Origin: Prosopocoilus inquinatus | Taxonomy: Eukaryota > Arthropoda > Insecta > Coleoptera > Lucanidae | Assembly (NCBI GenBank): GCA_036172665.1 | Contig: CM069873.1 | Span: 48,702,001-48,766,000 of the forward strand | Direction of reading: 5' to 3' | Length of the DNA stretch: 64,000 nt | Shown here: piece by piece, positions 61,908 through 64,000 of the stretch | How the letters are laid out: each line of letters begins with the position of its first letter | Numbering within the stretch: position 1 is the first letter of the stretch | Made by a program: the position numbers and the translations under genes | The notes under the pieces: generated by a model | What the model was told of the DNA's origin: nothing | Databases searched by the model: none | Seen by the model: only the letters and a program-made list of their open reading frames with translations

Positions 61908-62234
61908 GTTGAGTAAGTTCCCTTCATTTTTCTGTCCGGTTTGAGATTAAAAAAACTTTGTATTTATATTTTATAGTTTTAAATTTTTCTCTAAATCTAT
62001 TAAAGCAGTCTAAAAACTGCTAAGATGCAGACCAATTTTCAAAGAATTTAAATATAATAATAATACATACTTTTTTTATATTAATACTTTCACAAGGTAC
62101 AATTTTACTGTGGCCACGGAACAGTATATACTTAAATTTATATAATTGAAGTTTGTTCTTGTCCGATGAAAATAGTAAGCACAAAGTTTTCTTAATCTCA
62201 AACCGGACAGAAAAATGAAGGGAACACACTCAAC

Positions 62235-62309
62235 GTTTCGCTATAGATTTATAGCTTCGTCATTTTACTTTTTTTCACTCCTGACGAAGCTATAAATCTG
62301 TAGCGAAAC
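62235..62309. ncRNA. Pair of inverted hammerhead-like cores (right copy)
   Basis: Plus core at 62281-62309 (CUGACGA ... GAAAC); minus core at about 62262-62235. Mirror of 59571-59645. Confidence 0.6.
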
Positions 62310-63562
62310 GTTGAGTGTGTTCCCTTCATTTTTCTGTCCGGTTTGAGATTAAAAAAATTTTGTACTTAAATTTATATAGTAGTCGTTTTTTATAAAAAAA
62401 AATTAGGGATAGTGTAAATGGACTTTTTGTGTCAATACGACGTTTGCTAACAGTGGAATAACAAAATGCATGTAATAAATAACGCCAGGTTATAAATTGC
62501 AAGACAATTACAAGTCATAATATGATCCAATTTGGTAATAGCTAAACATTTTTTGGCGACAATTGAGTATGTTCGGGGCATTATTAATATTGACAGTGTT
62601 TTGAAAACGAATGACAAATTGCTAACATTTTAATCAAAGCACGCTAATGATTTTTTAATAAAAAAAGAAATTCAACAATCGAACAATGATAATCTGAAAT
62701 TAAGAGAGATGGTCAAAAAATATTATCAAGTTAACTAGAAACCATATAACAGATAATAGTTTTATAGCAAATAATCGGTAATAAACAACAGTTTTAGTCA
62801 GCATAAATCAAGTAACAAATAATAATAAATCAAATGGCAAATTATAAATTAATTTATCTGACATTTATTAATAGCAAGTTACCAAAGTAACGCGAATCCG
62901 GCGAATCCAAACCAATCAAAATTCGAGGGCCGTTAGCCTAACTCTTATCTAATAATAATATATAGGAACTCTATACCAAGCTTCAAACGTCAGAGCAATG
63001 GACAAAGGAACAAAAGTTTGCATTGAAAATCGAAAATTGAAACGCCCTGACGTATTCCATCTGAACTACTCTTTTGTGTAGGCGGAATTACATTCCTCTC
63101 GGTTTATTTCTCACGCTACAGCAAGAGAAAAAAAGTTATCAACAATAATGTTTAGTCTCGAGCACGGATAGGAGAATTTAGACATTCGCAATTTTGATTC
63201 TTTTACTAGCAATTAAGAAGGAATACGATAGATTAATAATTAGGAAATATACATTACGAATAAAATTCCGGCTCTTTACAATAACGTGCCAAACTTAAAC
63301 TCCTATTACACACACATTAACAAATTAACATCAATTTCTTTTGTTTCAATTCATAAGCGGATGTAAGTGGGTACTTTGTTGTACTGAATCATTTGAGTTG
63401 GTCACCGTTTCATATTCATGACTAGATTTTCCTCTTTGTATGCAAAGTTGCAGATAATGAATTTTTTTGTTAATTCAATTTCAGCAATAATGTAGTATTT
63501 AAGCCGCACTAAATCACTGAAAACCTGTTTCAAGCTATAACGTCGAAACAGCCAAAACCAAA

Positions 63563-64000
63563 ATGTTCCCTCAAGCGTTGATTTATATTTTAATACTCGG
63601 CTTTTGCACTCGGGGCTTGGCTGACAAAGATCCTCGTAAGTACATTTTCACATTCATAATTGTTTTCGAAGAAGTTTTTTTTTGCTTTAGCCATCCGAGT
63701 AAAACTGTGCAAAAGGAGCAATCCCAATGTGGAAAAGTGCTGGAAATCTTCACTGCAGCACCTGCTATCGCAACTGGCTGACGACGACAGTCCCCTAGAC
63801 TCAATCGATCCGATGAAAGTCCCTTTGTCCATGGTGCAAACCGCAAATTATACGATAGTATACAATAACCTAGTTTTTAAAGGCGCGCGAGATTCCGAAG
63901 TGCAAGAAGCGGTATTAAATGAACACGATAACACCGTGAACTTCAAGATCTTTTTTCCAAGTATACCTTCTGGCTTTGATTTTATTTCGCGAGGACATTT
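63563..64000 (+). CDS. Takeout/JHBP-family protein, second copy (cut by window end)
   Basis: Exon 1 63563-63635 (signal peptide), intron 63636-63690, exon 2 from 63691, running off the window at 64000 after FDFISRGH. Within the visible part it appears identical in sequence to the left copy. The two copies are divergently transcribed, about 5.2 kb apart, from the inverted duplication. Confidence 0.88.

Larger units (their letters stand above)
61198..64000. repeat. Right arm of giant inverted repeat
   Basis: Mirror of 57881-60680 and continuing past the window edge. Confidence 0.95.

Noticed and set aside
1..64000. tRNA or rRNA genes
   Set aside because: No cloverleaf with A/B boxes or rRNA core sequence was noticed; the PBS sites only complement tRNA ends.

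Overview
The window is insect nuclear DNA made almost entirely of nested transposable elements, with one recognisable host gene. The insect call rests on a three-exon takeout/JHBP-family gene (57.4-58.3 kb, duplicated in inverted orientation at 63.6 kb), on arthropod-type TATA/TCAGT promoters, and on the element mix: Gypsy, Polinton/Maverick, Penelope-like, Tc1/mariner, hAT, LINEs and TTAA-target elements. No species can be named.

Layout. 0-3.2 kb: scrambled Tc1 transposase pieces, fold-back repeats and a LINE 3' end. 3.8-13.5 kb: an old Gypsy gag relic, opened by a long-TIR MITE (4618-11689) that was later hit by a young Gypsy (Gypsy-A, 5571-10836), and opened again by a second TA-target MITE (12262-13240). 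13.8-18.4 kb: a Penelope-type palindrome with hammerhead-ribozyme cores, more fold-back repeats, and LINE, Penelope and hAT relics. 18670-42508: a complete 23.8-kb Polinton/Maverick with TIRs and near-perfect 6-bp target duplications. 42.5-50.1 kb: a fold-back repeat, then an intact young Gypsy (Gypsy-B, 43142-49827). 50.1-57.4 kb: mostly unassigned, with one probable LTR and one MITE. 57.4-64 kb: a giant inverted repeat (arms at least 2.8 kb, 517-bp spacer) carrying the takeout/JHBP gene and Penelope-like sequence on both arms.

The Polinton encodes protein-primed DNA polymerase B (with a spliceosomal intron), a retroviral-type integrase with chromodomain, a packaging ATPase, an adenain-like protease, double- and single-jelly-roll capsid proteins, and a phospholipase A2/core-protein fusion. 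PolB is split by a 5.5-kb TTAA-target transposon that itself holds a 1.8-kb MITE. The integrase and one conserved protein gene are also broken, yet the capsid, ATPase and PLA2 frames are open. Its left end carries about 65 head-to-tail 11-bp units, each containing TGACCTTGA, which is the complement of the FTZ-F1/ERR nuclear-receptor site. Both ends are 39-bp-stem hairpins.

The most striking object is Gypsy-B. Its single 1977-residue Gag-Pol begins with a SAP domain and, after the integrase, ends with a TARG1/OARD1-like macrodomain (an ADP-ribosyl-hydrolase fold with the catalytic Lys and Asp both present at the family spacing) and a CCCH zinc finger. The LTRs differ at one visible position, so the element is young. 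A retrotransposon carrying an ADP-ribose eraser suggests interference with host PARP-type ADP-ribosylation; that function is inference.
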